64,000 nt of DNA from assembly GCF_016802725.1 (NCBI RefSeq), contig NC_052671.1, positions 21,495,728 through 21,559,727 of the forward strand, read 5' to 3'. Origin of the DNA: Solenopsis invicta (Eukaryota > Arthropoda > Insecta > Hymenoptera > Formicidae). Position 1 is the stretch's first letter. Each line of letters starts with the position of its first letter. The position numbers were made by a program, and so were the translations under genes. This document shows positions 1 through 10,445 of this stretch, in pieces. The notes under the pieces were generated by a model. It was not told where the DNA came from. It saw only the letters and a list, made by a program, of their open reading frames with translations, and did no database searches.

Positions 1-279
1 TGTGCCCATTGCCAGGAAGCGGACACCACAGAGTACATGTTAGAACAATGCGTCTCATGGCGACAACCAAAAGAGCTTCTCAGCACGTTTGGGGCTGTCT
101 GTAGCCTATACATCTTCGAAAAAAGCTTCAAGGACATTCTCAAGTAACTGGTCTTCACCAACTTCTGTGAGATCGTTATGAAAAAAAAAGAAGCGACTGA
201 ACGAGTAAGGCAGAGACAAGCCGGCGTGCCGTACAGAAGGAGACCTCTGCGCGCAAGATTATGCGTGAGGAGTCAATAA
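1..279 (+). pseudogene. R1-like non-LTR retrotransposon, 3' end of ORF2
   Basis: Frame 1 reads from the window edge to a TAA at 145-147 and continues open in the same frame to a second TAA at 277-279. The first residues carry the CCHC-like cluster C-A-H-C...H-like...C followed by a Trp (CAHCQEADTTEYMLEQC, then W), which is the arrangement found after the reverse transcriptase of R1/TRAS-type elements, where it probably binds nucleic acid. The part after the first stop keeps the family's charged tail (ERVRQRQ), so the stop at 145 is probably a later nonsense mutation. The reverse transcriptase itself lies left of the window. Confident that it is a non-LTR relic; the clade assignment is from pattern memory. 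Confidence 0.7.
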
Positions 280-815
280 AGCTAGTACGTGCCGATAAAT
301 CCGGTAGAGTGTTACAAAGGCAATAAGAACGCCTAGAAGAGAATCTAACTAACCCGAAAGGGTCCCAGGTGGGAGACTCGTTTGTAAATATGTAAATATA
401 GGTAAAAATTAATTTTCTTTTAGACTAGATTAGGAGAGCCTTCTACATCGTGAGGAACTCCGTATCTGCTGCGAGGACAATACTTTTAAAAGACTGAATG
501 CCCCCAAAGGAATAACGTATTATTGGGCAGGGGACATTTGTAGTCCAGTCAGGATACGCATGGGGAGAACTTTTTAGGGGGTAGGCGATGAGGGTAGTAT
601 CGTAGGCAAACCCTCATGGAATTCCTCACACTCCGGAGTACGGGCTCTGAGGCGTCTTTCCCTTCTTCGTCGGATAAGTACCGCCATAACGACGGGCCGA
701 GTTGGTCTCGCCGGGTCTATGCCCGATTGAGTTGGCTTTGCCCGTCTGTTTGGTCCCCCGTCGTAGAGCGGGGCTTGTGAAGATTTCCCTCTTCCTCGTA
801 AAATAAAAAAAAAGG
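280..815 (+). other. Probable 3' untranslated region of the R1-like element
   Basis: Follows the ORF2 relic directly and ends in an A-rich tract (aaaataaaaaaaaa near 800-814), as expected for a non-LTR 3' end. Both strands have short open frames here, but they are GC-biased shadows without recognisable domains. The boundary is inferred. Confidence 0.4.
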
Positions 816-1408
816 TATTTTGTGAATACATGTGCTTCTGAAGTAAAATTTAATAAGCTATATAAACTAAGAATATTATTTTCTACTTCTGTCTGCAGGA
901 TTTCCAAAATAATTAATATAATTTTAATTAGACAAGAAGGGACAAAATGAGGTAGAAGAAAATAGAGTAACTGTGCTCAGCGAGCACATCCTATTTGGCT
1001 GACATCACAGCCACCACCGATGAGATACAATTAAAAACCACTAATCTTACAGGAGTCTTCATGCCTATTAAAATTTAAGTAATTAAGAGTACAAAACTGA
1101 TAATATAGTAATAATTTTATGATTTATTATTCGATATTCCGTAGATATGTTTATGTGTTTATAACGCAAATTTTTCGATTTTTAATAAAATTGCAATTTT
1201 AATGTTATCATTCACAAAGGTGTTAACTGAACAAAAAGAATTGTAATTTTTTAGCAAATTTCATCAAATTTGATTAATATTGAAAGCCGATCTTTTTCGG
1301 CAAATATCTTAATTGTTTAAACGTAAATTGTTGTTTTTTAGTTCAAATAAATTAAACAATCAAAACACATAAAGACACATTGTTGAACCAATCAAAAAAG
1401 AACGTAGT
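816..1408. other. AT-rich spacer, nothing recognised
   Basis: Poly-A/T rich intron-like sequence of the integrin locus; no coding or repeat structure could be supported. Confidence 0.5.
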
Positions 1409-1620
1409 TTATAGATTAAAATGTAAAGATTGTGAGGTATCTTATGTAAGCCAAACGAGCAGATAATTGAAAATCAACAAACCAAATACAAATTAACAAA
1501 CATAAAAATCATATTCGTTAAAATTCAAGACCCATTCTATTGTCGTAGAGCAAAGGATGCATCGCAATCATCAATTCGATTGGAAAGAAGTATTAGATAT
1601 GAAAAAAATTAGAATAAAAA
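1409..1620 (+). pseudogene. Penelope-like element (PLE) GIY-YIG endonuclease fragment
   Basis: A short degenerate reading contains CKDCEVSYVSQTSR followed by a stop, and about 130 bases later HRNHQFDWKEVLD. These match the order of the C-terminal GIY-YIG nuclease of Penelope-like elements (Cys pair, YVGQT-like strand, then the His-rich FDW segment). Several stops and frame changes show it is dead. It lies upstream of a second, larger PLE at 3191-4935 and may be a separate copy. Confidence 0.55.
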
Positions 1621-1740
1621 TTGGTCTCAGAAATGTATGTAAAATAACAGGACAATAGCTTTAATCTTCAGACATGGAATTATTAAGGGGGTATCCTAAT
1701 TTACAGGGTCAAAAAATAACCAATTTTTTTTATAACTTGA

Positions 1741-1820
1741 TAGTACAACTCTTTGAGAATATGGTCATCAATTCAAAAAATGCCAATAAAAGCCAACACT
1801 GGATGGACTTGTGTAAATTT
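1741..1820 (-). repeat. Inverted copy of the PLE 3' flank
   Basis: The reverse complement of about 1750-1815 (through GTCCATCCAGTG and TTATTGGCATTTTTTGAATTGATGACC-like sequence) closely matches 5285-5345 on the + strand. PLEs often carry pseudo-LTR copies in direct or inverted order, so this is likely the inverted partner of the 3' end of the element that follows. Confidence 0.5.
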
Positions 1821-2140
1821 TAATGTATAAATGTATTAAACACATCGAAAATAATATAAACAGAGTAAAAATATCAAATATTCCGGAATTTAGAAACAAA
1901 TCATGCGCCTTGCTTCGGGAGATAAACAAGATGCGTGTGTAACGAAACACCTCTCCACCTCGCGTGCACTAACACTCCGCTCCGACCGTCAGAGCATCAG
2001 AAACCATTAGCTTGGTGCATGCACTAAGCAAACCTCTCGGCGCGATCACGCGGCAGCCCTGCCCGTGGCGTTCAACAACTTTCCCACTCCGGGCCAGTCG
2101 ACAAAGTGCGCGGATTGATGCGTCCAGTCGCGCGCTCAGA

Positions 2141-2148
2141 TATATAAG
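2141..2148 (+). promoter_or_regulatory. TATA box of the solo LTR
   Basis: TATATAAG about 200 bases into the LTR. It is in the right place for a U3 promoter, placing the start of transcription near 2165-2180, just before the hairpin array. Confidence 0.55.
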
Positions 2149-2196
2149 TCGGCAGTGGGAACACCGAAGTCAGATCTTCCCGGTTCACCTGTCCCA

Positions 2197-2450
2197 GTCG
2201 AGCATACTCGACGCACTCCCGACTTTCTCGAAGGCGAGCATACTCGCTTCCTTCCATACTTTCGACAAGAATCTTCGTCGTCCCGAACGGCTGAGAATCC
2301 TCGGCTAATTTGAAACCACCTCCTCGGCGAGCATCCTCGCCGTAGCCAATTGTGACGAGCATTCTCGTCGAGTCCGTAGGCTAGGCATTCCTGGCCAATC
2401 CACTCCTCGAGCATACTCGGAGAAGACGCACCCGTCAAGCATTTTCGACG
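2197..2450 (+). repeat. Array of nine short hairpins in the LTR leader
   Basis: Nine stem-loops with centres 26-36 bases apart. The common core is CGAG-CATH-CTCG. Examples: 2197-2212 GTCGAG/CATA/CTCGAC; 2234-2247 GCGAG/CATA/CTCGC; 2325-2342 CGGCGAG/CATC/CTCGCCG; 2354-2369 GACGAG/CATT/CTCGTC; 2379-2396 GGCTAGG/CATT/CCTGGCC; 2408-2419 CGAG/CATA/CTCG; 2433-2450 CGTCAAG/CATT/TTCGACG. Members at 2263-2280 and 2290-2305 have AAT and AATC loops. Outer stem pairs change together between copies, and wobble pairs are tolerated. The role is unknown; packaging, translation control or protein binding are possible. Confidence 0.8.
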
Positions 2451-3190
2451 CTGGGCGACTCGTAACCAAAGCATTGCCAGGCCATCCGTGCCCTGACAAT
2501 AAGTATCGCCTCAATTGCACGAGGCGGCTCGAACAAATCGCGGAATCGTTACGGGCACGCCAACCAATCCACGTCCGTCGCACCGATCACTGTGCACCGT
2601 ATACGCCAACAACGCGTTCCGCGAATCTCCGACCACCCCCAGACACCGTTTCCGTATAAATCTCGTGAATATATACATAGCCAAAATCTTGAGCCGAGTA
2701 CATGTCTCTGCTTAAGTTAATTATAGAATAAGTCTGTTCAATTTAGTGATATTTCCGTTTGTTAAGCCCGATCAGTTCAAGATGATATTATATTTCCGTT
2801 GTTAAGTCCCATCATTTTGAGGTAATTATATTATCTTTCCGTTTGTATTCCCTCGACATCATCTTTCCGTTAATTTCGGTCATTTCAAGACACAATAGCC
2901 ATTTAGTTTTGATTGTTTAGACTTTCATCTAAGTGAGTCTGACTGCTGCGAAAACGTTATGTTCTTTACTCTGTAAGTTCGCTCGTTACAAGGCATTTAG
3001 TTAATTAATCGTTTACTTTGCTGATACAACTACATGTATTCTGATTTAGTTATTTTTTTGAATAAATCTACGATTGTTGTTCTTATAAAAATCCGAGTGT
3101 GATTATTTAACCGAAACTTGGCAAACCGACGAGCCTATCCGCAACTGAATCCTCGATTTCCGACACCGCCCAAAAACCAGCAGCGTTACA

Positions 3191-4935
3191 CGTGTTAATA
3201 GAACAGCTACTGATAAAAAAATCTTGGCGTTAATACCGGCCCCTAAATCTTTTATCACTAACAATCCGCAAATTATTTTCACAAAAGCGGATAAAGGTAA
3301 CATAATAGTAGTTCTCGACAACGCGGAATATATACAAAAAATGGAAACATTGTTAGATGATCAAGACATATACACAATTATTAAACGTAACCCGGTGAAC
3401 AAAAAGATTACAGAACTAAAAACTATGTTAAAGATGAAGGTGAAAGCAGAAAGGATTATATCCAGCTCTAAGTACAATAATCTTAATACATTGAATCAGA
3501 ATACTACACCTCGTGCGTACAGTTTATTCAAAATTCATAAACCAGATAACCCACTCCGCATCATAGTCTTATCCATAGGAAGCCCATTACATAACTTAGC
3601 GTCCTTCTTACATTCAATTATTCAGAACAGTTTACCATCCCCAAAGAGTCACATTAACAATAGCTTTCAACACATAGATAACATCTCTAATATGGAAATT
3701 CCTGATCATTTGGTATCTCTCGATGTTGCCTCATTATTTACCAATGTTCCCATTGATTTGGTAATCGAAAGCATCACTAATAGATGGCATCTGATTGGAA
3801 AAAAACACGGGCCTTTCTATAGAGGAGTTTATTAATTTTTTGAAGTTTGTGCTAAATTCAACATTTTTTACGTTTAATGACAGGTATTACAAACAGACAT
3901 TCGGTGTTCCAATGAGATCTCCTTTGTCCGCGATTATTGCCAAGCTTGTCTTGCAGGATTTGGAAGCGACTTCCTTAAGTAAGCTCATGTATGTTTCTAA
4001 AATCTCTACTAAATTCGTTGATGACATCGCAATGTCAGTTAATAAGATTCAGGTTGATTCTTGTCTTAGAATTTTTAACACATACTATACTAGCCAAGAT
4101 TGAAGTTTACGTTGGAATTTGGAAGGAATTTCCTGAATTTTCTGGACGTGACATTAATTAAAAAAAAACAGACATCCTATTAGCAATTGGTACCAAAAAC
4201 CCACATATTTGGGATGTTATCTCAATAACTTTTCTTGCCATCCTCTCTGTCAAAAAGCGAACACCATAATGAATCTGAGTGACACAGTTCTTCAGTTATC
4301 ACATCCATTTTTTCATCAACAGTATTTTGATAAGGTAGTTTACATTCTCTTGAATAATGGTTATCCGCTACATCTTATTTTCCACGCCATCAGAAAAAGA
4401 ATGTACTTAAGATTTGATCAATGGAATAAGATGGAGCCTGTTAATAATACTTTAAATAACAACAAATCTAACATGGAAGAAAGAAAAGTCTTTTTTACCA
4501 TCTCGTTTGTACTGAGTATGTTCGAAAAATTTAGACATCTCGTTAGGCATGAACCTCCGGTACATATGGCATATTTAGGATTAAATAAATTACGCAAATA
4601 TATCAGAGTATACAAGGGTAAACTCCTTCCTCTCTCTCATTTTAACATAGTATATTAAACCAATTGCAGGGATTGCGATGCTTTATATGTGGAGCAGACT
4701 AAGAGATTGTTAAAGAATTTTGTAATACCAAAATCACATAATTAGAAAAACTGAACAACATTTAGTAATTACTGAACATTGAATTAAATCGCTGCATAAA
4801 TTTGATTGGAATAATATTAAAATTTTGGATGAAGAAAGAACCTTGAGCAAGAGACTGATATCGAAGATGATACATATACGAAAACAAAAACAGAGCTTTT
4901 TACAGCAAGACACGGAACGGCTAGGTACTGTATAT
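3191..4935 (+). pseudogene. Penelope-like element: reverse transcriptase plus GIY-YIG nuclease
   Basis: Broken open frames in 3197-3835, 3795-4103 and 4209-4658 together make a PLE polymerase. Visible motifs are IIFTKADKGNIIVVLD at the start, the YSLFKIHKP segment, SIGSPLHNLASFL, the RT motif A strand LVSLDVASLFTNVP with its Asp, and the catalytic FVDD box near 4017. From about 4660 the GIY-YIG nuclease follows (NCRDCDALYVEQTKR, then FDWNNIKILDEE and MIHIRKQKQS), with YVEQT in place of the usual YVGQT. Frame changes near 3830 and stops at 4101-4103 and after 4658 make it non-functional. PLEs copy by target-primed reverse transcription. The 5' portion may have been displaced by the LTR at 1938-3190. 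Confidence 0.8.
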
Positions 4936-5470
4936 TCCTCTCTATGCTTCCCCCTCTCTCTACTCAGTTAGAATCGCTTCTGACACATTCGTTTTACTCT
5001 CACAAGATTGTCGCTCTTTGGTGCTGATACATGTTTCGACACTTGAATTTATGTAAGTTTTTTCGTTATTATTTTGTTATTTACGTCGTTTACATACTTT
5101 TGTCATTTATACAATTATTATGTTGCATACCACCACGCGGCGTAATTATCCGACGAAGCACCACTACTATTTTTGCGATTATATTGCACTTTTTACTAAT
5201 TAAATATTTTACGCGCATTAAAGATGACTCAAATTAGGGTCGAAACATTTGACTGAGAATTTATAAGAATCAATAAATTGAAATTTACACGAGTCCATCC
5301 AGTGACTCTTATTGGCATTTTTTGAATTGATGACCTTGGTCTTTGGAGCCTTGACTTTTGAGATTATTTTCGAGAATATATTCATAAAATTTTAGAGCAA
5401 AATTCGAAGTTTTTTGATAGATACAGCGCTTATAACCGGAGCAAGGCGCGCAGATAAACTGACATGGTTC
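4936..5470 (+). other. PLE 3' region with GACTC...GGGTCGAAAC motif
   Basis: Non-coding tail of the PLE. At about 5219-5252 it has AAGATGACTC, six bases and GGGTCGAAACATTTG: a five-pair stem followed by CGAAAC. A second copy is at about 36672-36705. PLEs are known to carry hammerhead-type ribozyme relics in their terminal repeats, and this motif has the stem II and GAAA part of such a core; the CUGANGA strand is eroded. The tail also matches 1741-1820 in inverted orientation. Confidence 0.45.
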
Positions 5471-5739
5471 GGAGTCATCTGCTTCTATTCATCGAGAAAA
5501 CACGTTTGTCAGACAAGTATAAGTCAGTATTTATATACATATATAATATTGTAATATTGCTCAATATTATATTGCAATATTTCTAATAGTAAATATTTCA
5601 TTAATGCTACATGCTACACCATACTACATTGCAGCAACATTATGCTATATTACAATATTGCAATATTTTTGCAATCTTTTTGTAATCTTTCTGTATCATA
5701 TGACATTTTTTTCATTTTATAAAGTGTTACGTGTCATAC

Positions 5740-5900
5740 TTTGTCACAAGGAGAACATTCGCAGAAATGACCATTGTATCCCTTATCACAACTGCATGTA
5801 CCACAAATGCATTCTCCTCTGTTGGAGCAGATCTCTTCTCCGTTGATACATTGCAGTCTGTTCTCTATCGAGGAACTTTCATCACAGTCGCAAGTATCTC
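5740..5900 (-). CDS. Itgbn: Integrin beta subunit exon: cysteine-rich I-EGF repeat
   Basis: Reading the minus strand from the acceptor (tcttttgcag, then GA at 5900) to the donor (AAA then gtatga at 5739), 161 bases give a Cys-dense segment containing GDTCDCDE...C...EEICSNRGECICGTCSCDKGYNGHFCECSPCDK in order. The pattern C-x-G-x-C-x-C-G-x-C-x-C is the integrin EGF (I-EGF) fold that forms the leg of the beta subunit outside the cell. It enters in phase 1 from the previous exon (G|GA gives Gly of the W-S-G-D junction) and ends in phase 0. Later exons with more I-EGF repeats, the membrane helix and the tail are not in the window. Family and splice sites are secure; the paralogue name is inferred. 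Confidence 0.85.
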
Positions 5901-6054
5901 CTGCAAAAGAGTTACACGAGACTTAGAATTAGTTGTCCAGCAAACAAAAATTAATTTATTTTGACATTTTTGAAATTACGCTTCAAATTTTTCGAATCCA
6001 TTTCAATTAAAAAATAATATGCAAGAATGCAATTCAATTCAATGAAAATACCAT

Positions 6055-6260
6055 ATTTTGTATTTCAATTTATTTGAATTTAAAAATAATATAATGGGGC
6101 ATGAATCCATCCGAATTCAAAACAATAAATGGTTCAATTCGTATTTCAGTTCATTTAAATCCAAAAATAATATAATGGGGACACAAATCTATCCGAATTC
6201 AGAATGATGAATAGCGTATTTTGTATTTTAATTCATTTGAGTCGATTTGAATTCAAAAAT
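6055..6260. repeat. Tandem repeat, about 2.5 copies of an 85-bp unit
   Basis: Successive copies share TTGTATTTCAATTyATTTGAAT, AAAAATAATATAATGGGG and ATCCGAATTCA. It lies in the intron between the two I-EGF exons; no function is indicated. Confidence 0.6.
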
Positions 6261-6448
6261 AATTTAGGACTCTAAAGTGCAAACTCGGATAAATTAAAAT
6301 AAATTAAAACAATTTTCAATTCGTTTGACTTTATTTTCATTTGCTGGATATATATATATAAGATGTATATAAATATGTCCGAGACATGACAAAGATATAT
6401 TTTCGGATAAAAATGTGTAAAAAGAAAAATGATGTTACGTGCTCCTAC

Positions 6449-6611
6449 CAGACCAACCGAAGTCGCATTTGCATATGCCACACTCGTTAACACCGTGCTC
6501 GCAATATGAACTTTCTACATTTTTGCAATCACAACCGCATAAAAGTTCAACCTCGATCTGCACTTCAGATGCCTCAGACGCTAACGCGTCGTCGATCACC
6601 ACCGTTTGCTT
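6449..6611 (-). CDS. Itgbn: Integrin beta subunit exon: end of hybrid domain and I-EGF1
   Basis: The minus strand after acceptor ttattcag at 6612 encodes KQTVVIDDALASEASEVQIE followed by VELLCGCDCKN, then CEHGVNECGICKCDFGWSG, with donor gtagga at 6448. The LLCxCDC and GxxECGxCxCxxGWSG motifs mark the transition from the beta-sandwich hybrid region to the first I-EGF module, which carries the activating bend in integrins. 163 bases, phase 0 in and phase 1 out, joining cleanly to 5900-5740. The preceding exon ends NESLW, matching the family's spacing before the L-C-x-C-D-C motif. Confidence 0.88.
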
Positions 6612-6661
6612 CTGAATAAAATAAAAATATCATAAACATTTATGTAACTAATTGTGAGACG

Positions 6662-6810
6662 AAGTCAGCGGATATGTAATCAAAGGACCATTTTCCAGAA
6701 AATCATCAACCAGTCATTTCAAGATTTTCAAGAATGATGTTAGACTGATAGATTTGAAATTTTTTGTCATATATTGGCAAATGGCTCTTTGATTACACAT
6801 CCGCTGACTT
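6662..6810. mobile_element. Short MITE with about 31-bp inverted ends
   Basis: The left end AAGTCAGCGGATATGTAATC and following bases match the reverse complement of the right end (GATTACACATCCGCTGACTT) with few changes; total about 149 bp, no coding capacity. No clear target duplication, so the superfamily is open. Confidence 0.65.
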
Positions 6811-7739
6811 TGTACTGTCATACAAAATAAGAAAACATTTTGCTTTTTTGTTTCAGGCAATCATAATAATAAGATTTAAAATTTCTGAATTTGGAGAGCA
6901 AGAGAATCACAAAAATTGCATGCCTTATTTGATTCATTGTTTTGTATTTTATATTTGCGTAATCGTGTCCTTGTATTAATCCGTGTCTCTCAGCAGTGCG
7001 TGTCGCGAATTTTGAGAGTGTCATGATTAATTTTATAGAGGGTTCTAGAATTTTGGCGTCGTGTGCCGTGTTAAGAATTAGTGATTTTCGTGTATTTTTG
7101 GATTACGAGGCGCTCTGGTCGGTGCGTACAGTGTTGACACGTTCGCGCCCATATCTTCCCCATTTTTTTCTCACCGCGCGATGCATCCTTGGTGTTCCGG
7201 AGCGTGTTTACACTTCGAGTACGCTGTATTAGGAAAACTTTCTGCGCTCGGAGAATATTACTCAAAATATTATTTCGAATATAGGGTGTCCCGAAATTTT
7301 CTACGGGGATACAGATCAATTTACACTCAACTACGTGTTATCCCTTGTTATCGTGCATACGACAAGGTTATAGGGGGAAAGAAAGGCCACAGCAAGTACG
7401 CGTGTTTTCGGTATTAATGCGAGATTGTAGTCTTAATTTCGATTTGACATATTAAAATGTCAGAAGGACGAGCGAGATTCACGTGTATTTATCAGTTAAA
7501 AACAAAACTGAAAGTAGAGTTATTGCATAGGGGAAAATACAAGGAAGGGAAGGAATTATGATTTTACGCGAGCGATTATTGTGTTATGAAATTAATACGT
7601 AGCTAGACCTGCCGACGCAACCTCTGTTGCAAGCTACAAGTACGAGAGAGGGTGCGTCCGCGCTTTTACGACCACTTTTGCCGGTGGAAATGCGACGGAT
7701 AGCCCGGGGCACTTTGACGATGAGGAGGCCGACGACCCG
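6811..7739 (+). other. Intron sequence and probable 5' leader of Gypsy fragment A
   Basis: Upstream of the gag relic. The base composition rises in GC from about 7000, as in the gag-coding part, so the leader or a degenerate LTR of that element may start here, but no TG...CA terminus or primer site could be identified. Short open frames are not recognisable. Confidence 0.35.
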
Positions 7740-8604
7740 TTGCACGCTTTGTCTCCTCCTTCCCCTCGTTTCGAGCGTCGTGGTCCGACTCTGCCCTCGC
7801 ATAATATGGCGGTGGATATTTACAACGCGTTGCAAAAAGAAAACTTATTATTTTTGGGAACGCGTGGCAGCAACGCTGAAGCATTTTTAGATCAAATCGA
7901 GGAACGTGGTTTCCTGTTTTCGGTTGACGACAAAGGCCTATTTAAATGCTTGCCCCTTTTTCTAACCGGAACAGTATTATATTAACTCCGCTAGCGACGA
8001 ACGGAGTGGCGACAGTGGGAGGATTTTGTAATCGTGTAGCGTACGCATTTTGGTAATCCAGATTTTCAATTCACTCTCCAAGACAGGAGATTGGGTCGAA
8101 CACAGGGGCAGCACGAGTCCGTTGCGGACTGTCTTACATGCATGCAAACTTTTTTCGAACGTCTAAGTCCGCCATGGACACTCAACGAACAATTAAATTA
8201 CGCTCATCAAAACATGTTACTGCGTTTGCAAATCATCGTTCGCCGCGATGAATTTAGTAATTTTGCGACTCTAGAATTATTAGCTTCCCGAGTCGAGATG
8301 AGTCACGAGATCGAGTCGCGTTATCGTGCCCCTTCTGCCTCCAAGAAGTCTTTATTCCCCGAGTTGAAATACCGTCTGCCGAAAAAGACTCTTCGTGCGC
8401 CTGCCGTTGCCGCGGCGAGTATCGCCGTGTCGGAATTAACAGGGAAACCAAAGCCGAGAAACATGCGAGCAAAATCGGCTACACCAGCCGCCACGGTGGC
8501 CACATCGGTGACCGTTACGATAACTCCGGCTGCCATGACCGCTAATCCAGCGCAAGTTTCTACTGCAAAATGCTGGAATTGTGAGAAGATTGGGCATACC
8601 GCGA
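7740..8604 (+). pseudogene. Gypsy-type element A: gag (capsid and zinc knuckle)
   Basis: Two open stretches (to 7985, and 8091-8604) separated by stops and a frame change form a Gypsy-like Gag. The capsid part has W-E-D-F then RRLGRTQGQHESVADCLTC and LSPPWTLNEQLNYAHQNM, the usual major-homology-like region of Gypsy Gags. It ends in CWNCEKIGHTA, the first three ligands of a CCHC knuckle, where it is cut by the Tc1 insertion. The matching pol relic lies at 19382-20230, more than 10 kb downstream, the gap being later insertions. Non-functional. Confidence 0.7.
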
Positions 8605-8962
8605 TGTTAAACTCTTTTCTCAGAAATTTTGTGTGGTACAACAATAATCAAGTGGAAAATGTCTGAAAGACATTATTTAAATACTTACGATCGTGGACGA
8701 GCAGTTGGACGGCTCGAAGCAGGTCAAAGTGTCACTACTATGGCCACAGCAATGGGAGTGTCAAAAAGTGTTATCTTGCGGTTAAAAAAGGCCGCTGAAG
8801 GTAGAAATGCTATGCGACAGCATGCCGATGGTCATAGAAGGAAGACCACACCACAAGATGATCGATATGTATCTCTAATGAAGAGAAGGAACAGAAGCTA
8901 TCTCACTCCAAGTCAGATAGCTTCAGACCTTGCAATCGCTACCGATACACGTGTATCTGCTA

Positions 8963-10445
8963 TTAGGTGCGCAAAACTAAGTTCTCACTGTTTTTTTTTT
9001 ATGAAAATGCAACTTTATTATGAAAAAATAGTTACAAATGAATCATTCAAAGTATTGCCCATCGGTAGCTACAACTTTTGCCCATCTTTCTGGCAGAGCT
9101 CAAATACCGTTACGATGAAAGTGTTCGTCTTTTGAGGCTATCCATGAATCAAGCTATTTTTTGATATCTTCATATGAGCGGGACTGCTGATCAGCCAAAC
9201 CATGCCATCGAACGGAACAAGTAATAATCGGACGGCGCAATATCTGAGGAATATGGCGGGTGGGGTAGGACTTCCCATTTGAGCGTTTCCACGTAGGTTT
9301 TAACGAGTTTGGCAACATGAGGCCGAGCGTTGTCATGCAGTAGAATCACTTTGTCAAGCCTCTGCTTGTATTGTGGTCGTTTTTCGCGCAGTTGCATCAA
9401 TTCAAGTTGATACCGTTTCCCAGTGATGGGAAACGGTATCAACTTCACTTGATGATTTCGTTCGGTTTCAACAGCTCAAAATAAATCACACTGACCTAGT
9501 CCCACCAAATACACAGCATAACCTTCGCAGCGTGGATATTTGGCCGAACTGACGACGTAGAAGCATGACCGGGCAGTCCCCATGACTTTCTTTTCTTTGG
9601 GTTGCTGTAATGAATCCATTTTTCATTACCCATCAAGATGCGATGAAGAAAACCCTTCCTTTTTTGCCGCTGGAGCAGTTGTTCACAGATGAAAAAACGA
9701 CGCTCAACGTTCCTTGGTTTCAAATCATAAGAAACCTAAGTTTCTTGGTTTCAAATCATAAAGAACCCAAGTTCCTTGCTTTTGAATCATTCCCAACGCA
9801 TGCAATCGCTTGGAAATGGCTTGGCGGGTAACTCCTAATGCTGAAGAAAGCTGTTCTTGCATTGGCACGGATTCTCATCAAGCAATGCCTTCAATTCAGC
9901 GTCTTCGAATGTTTATAGCCTTCCTTCACGCGGACGGTCGTCAACATCGAAATCACCGTCTTTGAAGCGACGGAACCAATCACGGCACGTTGTTTTACGT
10001 AGAGCAGCATCTCCGTAAACTTTTTGGAACTCTCGATGCGCTTCAGCCGCCGTTTTCTTTGAATGAAATAAGAAAATCAACACTTCCCGCAAATGACAAT
10101 TATTTGGCACAAAATCAGACATTTTCACACAATCAAAAGTATATGACGCCAAAACAAAATCACTAACGTGTCAACGCGGTTTGTTTACCATATGTCTCAG
10201 CTTGGTTCATGACGTTTTGGATATGTCTAAATGAGTGACACTCTTTTGGACACAGCACGATTGGACACCAACCAATCATCTTGACTTATCTTACCAAACC
10301 AACGTAAAAACTCTAGGCATCGGCCGCTGTGAGTGGTGGTGTCCAATCGTGCGGTGTCCAATCGTGCGCACCCCGTCTAAATCAACCAGCACTTACTCCT
10401 GGAGCCATCTATTGACAAACAGCGGAAATTTAGTTGCGCACTTAA
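8963..10445 (-). mobile_element. mariner element inside the Tc1
   Basis: TIRs TTAGGTGCGCAAAACTAAGTT (left) and the reverse complement of the right end TTAAGTGCGCAACTAAATTT are flanked by TA duplications (8961-8962, 10446-10447). The minus strand encodes a mariner transposase from about 10119: SDFVPNNCHLREVLIFLF and FRRFKDGDFDVDDRPREGR (helix-turn-helix), the GNEKWIHYSNPKKRKSWG block at about 9580-9640, HDNARPHVAKLVKTYVETLK near 9310, and HPPYSSDIAPSDYYLF near 9230. Several frameshifts split it. The first catalytic Asp of the usual G-D-E-K-W is Asn here. It contains a further MITE at 10233-10374. Confidence 0.85.
10233..10374. mobile_element. hAT-like MITE with 8-bp target duplication
   Basis: The 142-bp insert is flanked by GTCTAAAT at 10225-10232 and 10375-10382. 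Its ends are roughly inverted: GAGTGACAC...GCACGATTGGACACC on the left, and GGTGTCCAATCGTGC..GCACCCC on the right. An 8-bp duplication and GxGTG-type ends point to hAT. It splits the mariner's non-coding 5' part, making it the youngest layer of this nest. Confidence 0.75.

Larger units (their letters stand above)
1938..3190 (+). mobile_element. Solo LTR (1253 bp) with 4-bp target duplication
   Basis: Begins TGTAACGAAAC and ends GCGTTACA, imperfect inverted ends with the TG...CA rule, and is flanked on both sides by CGTG (1934-1937 and 3191-3194). It has a TATA box at 2141, an AATAAA at about 3060 and then a short tail, so U3-R-U5 runs on the + strand. No gag or pol follows, so the internal part was lost by LTR recombination. 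It sits at the upstream edge of the Penelope-like element. The last 60 bases (ACCGACGAGCC...) resemble the end of the LTR at 46586-46916, suggesting one family. Superfamily (Gypsy or BEL) cannot be decided. Confidence 0.8.

Noticed and set aside
574..907. Minus-strand Arg-rich frames near the R1-like 3' end
   Set aside because: Two overlapping frames of similar length in GC-rich non-coding sequence; no domain.
1878..1937. GCAAGGCGC similarity to about 5436-5450 as part of an inverted PLE repeat
   Set aside because: The order relative to the 70-bp match is not colinear, so it may be coincidence; only 1741-1820 was kept.
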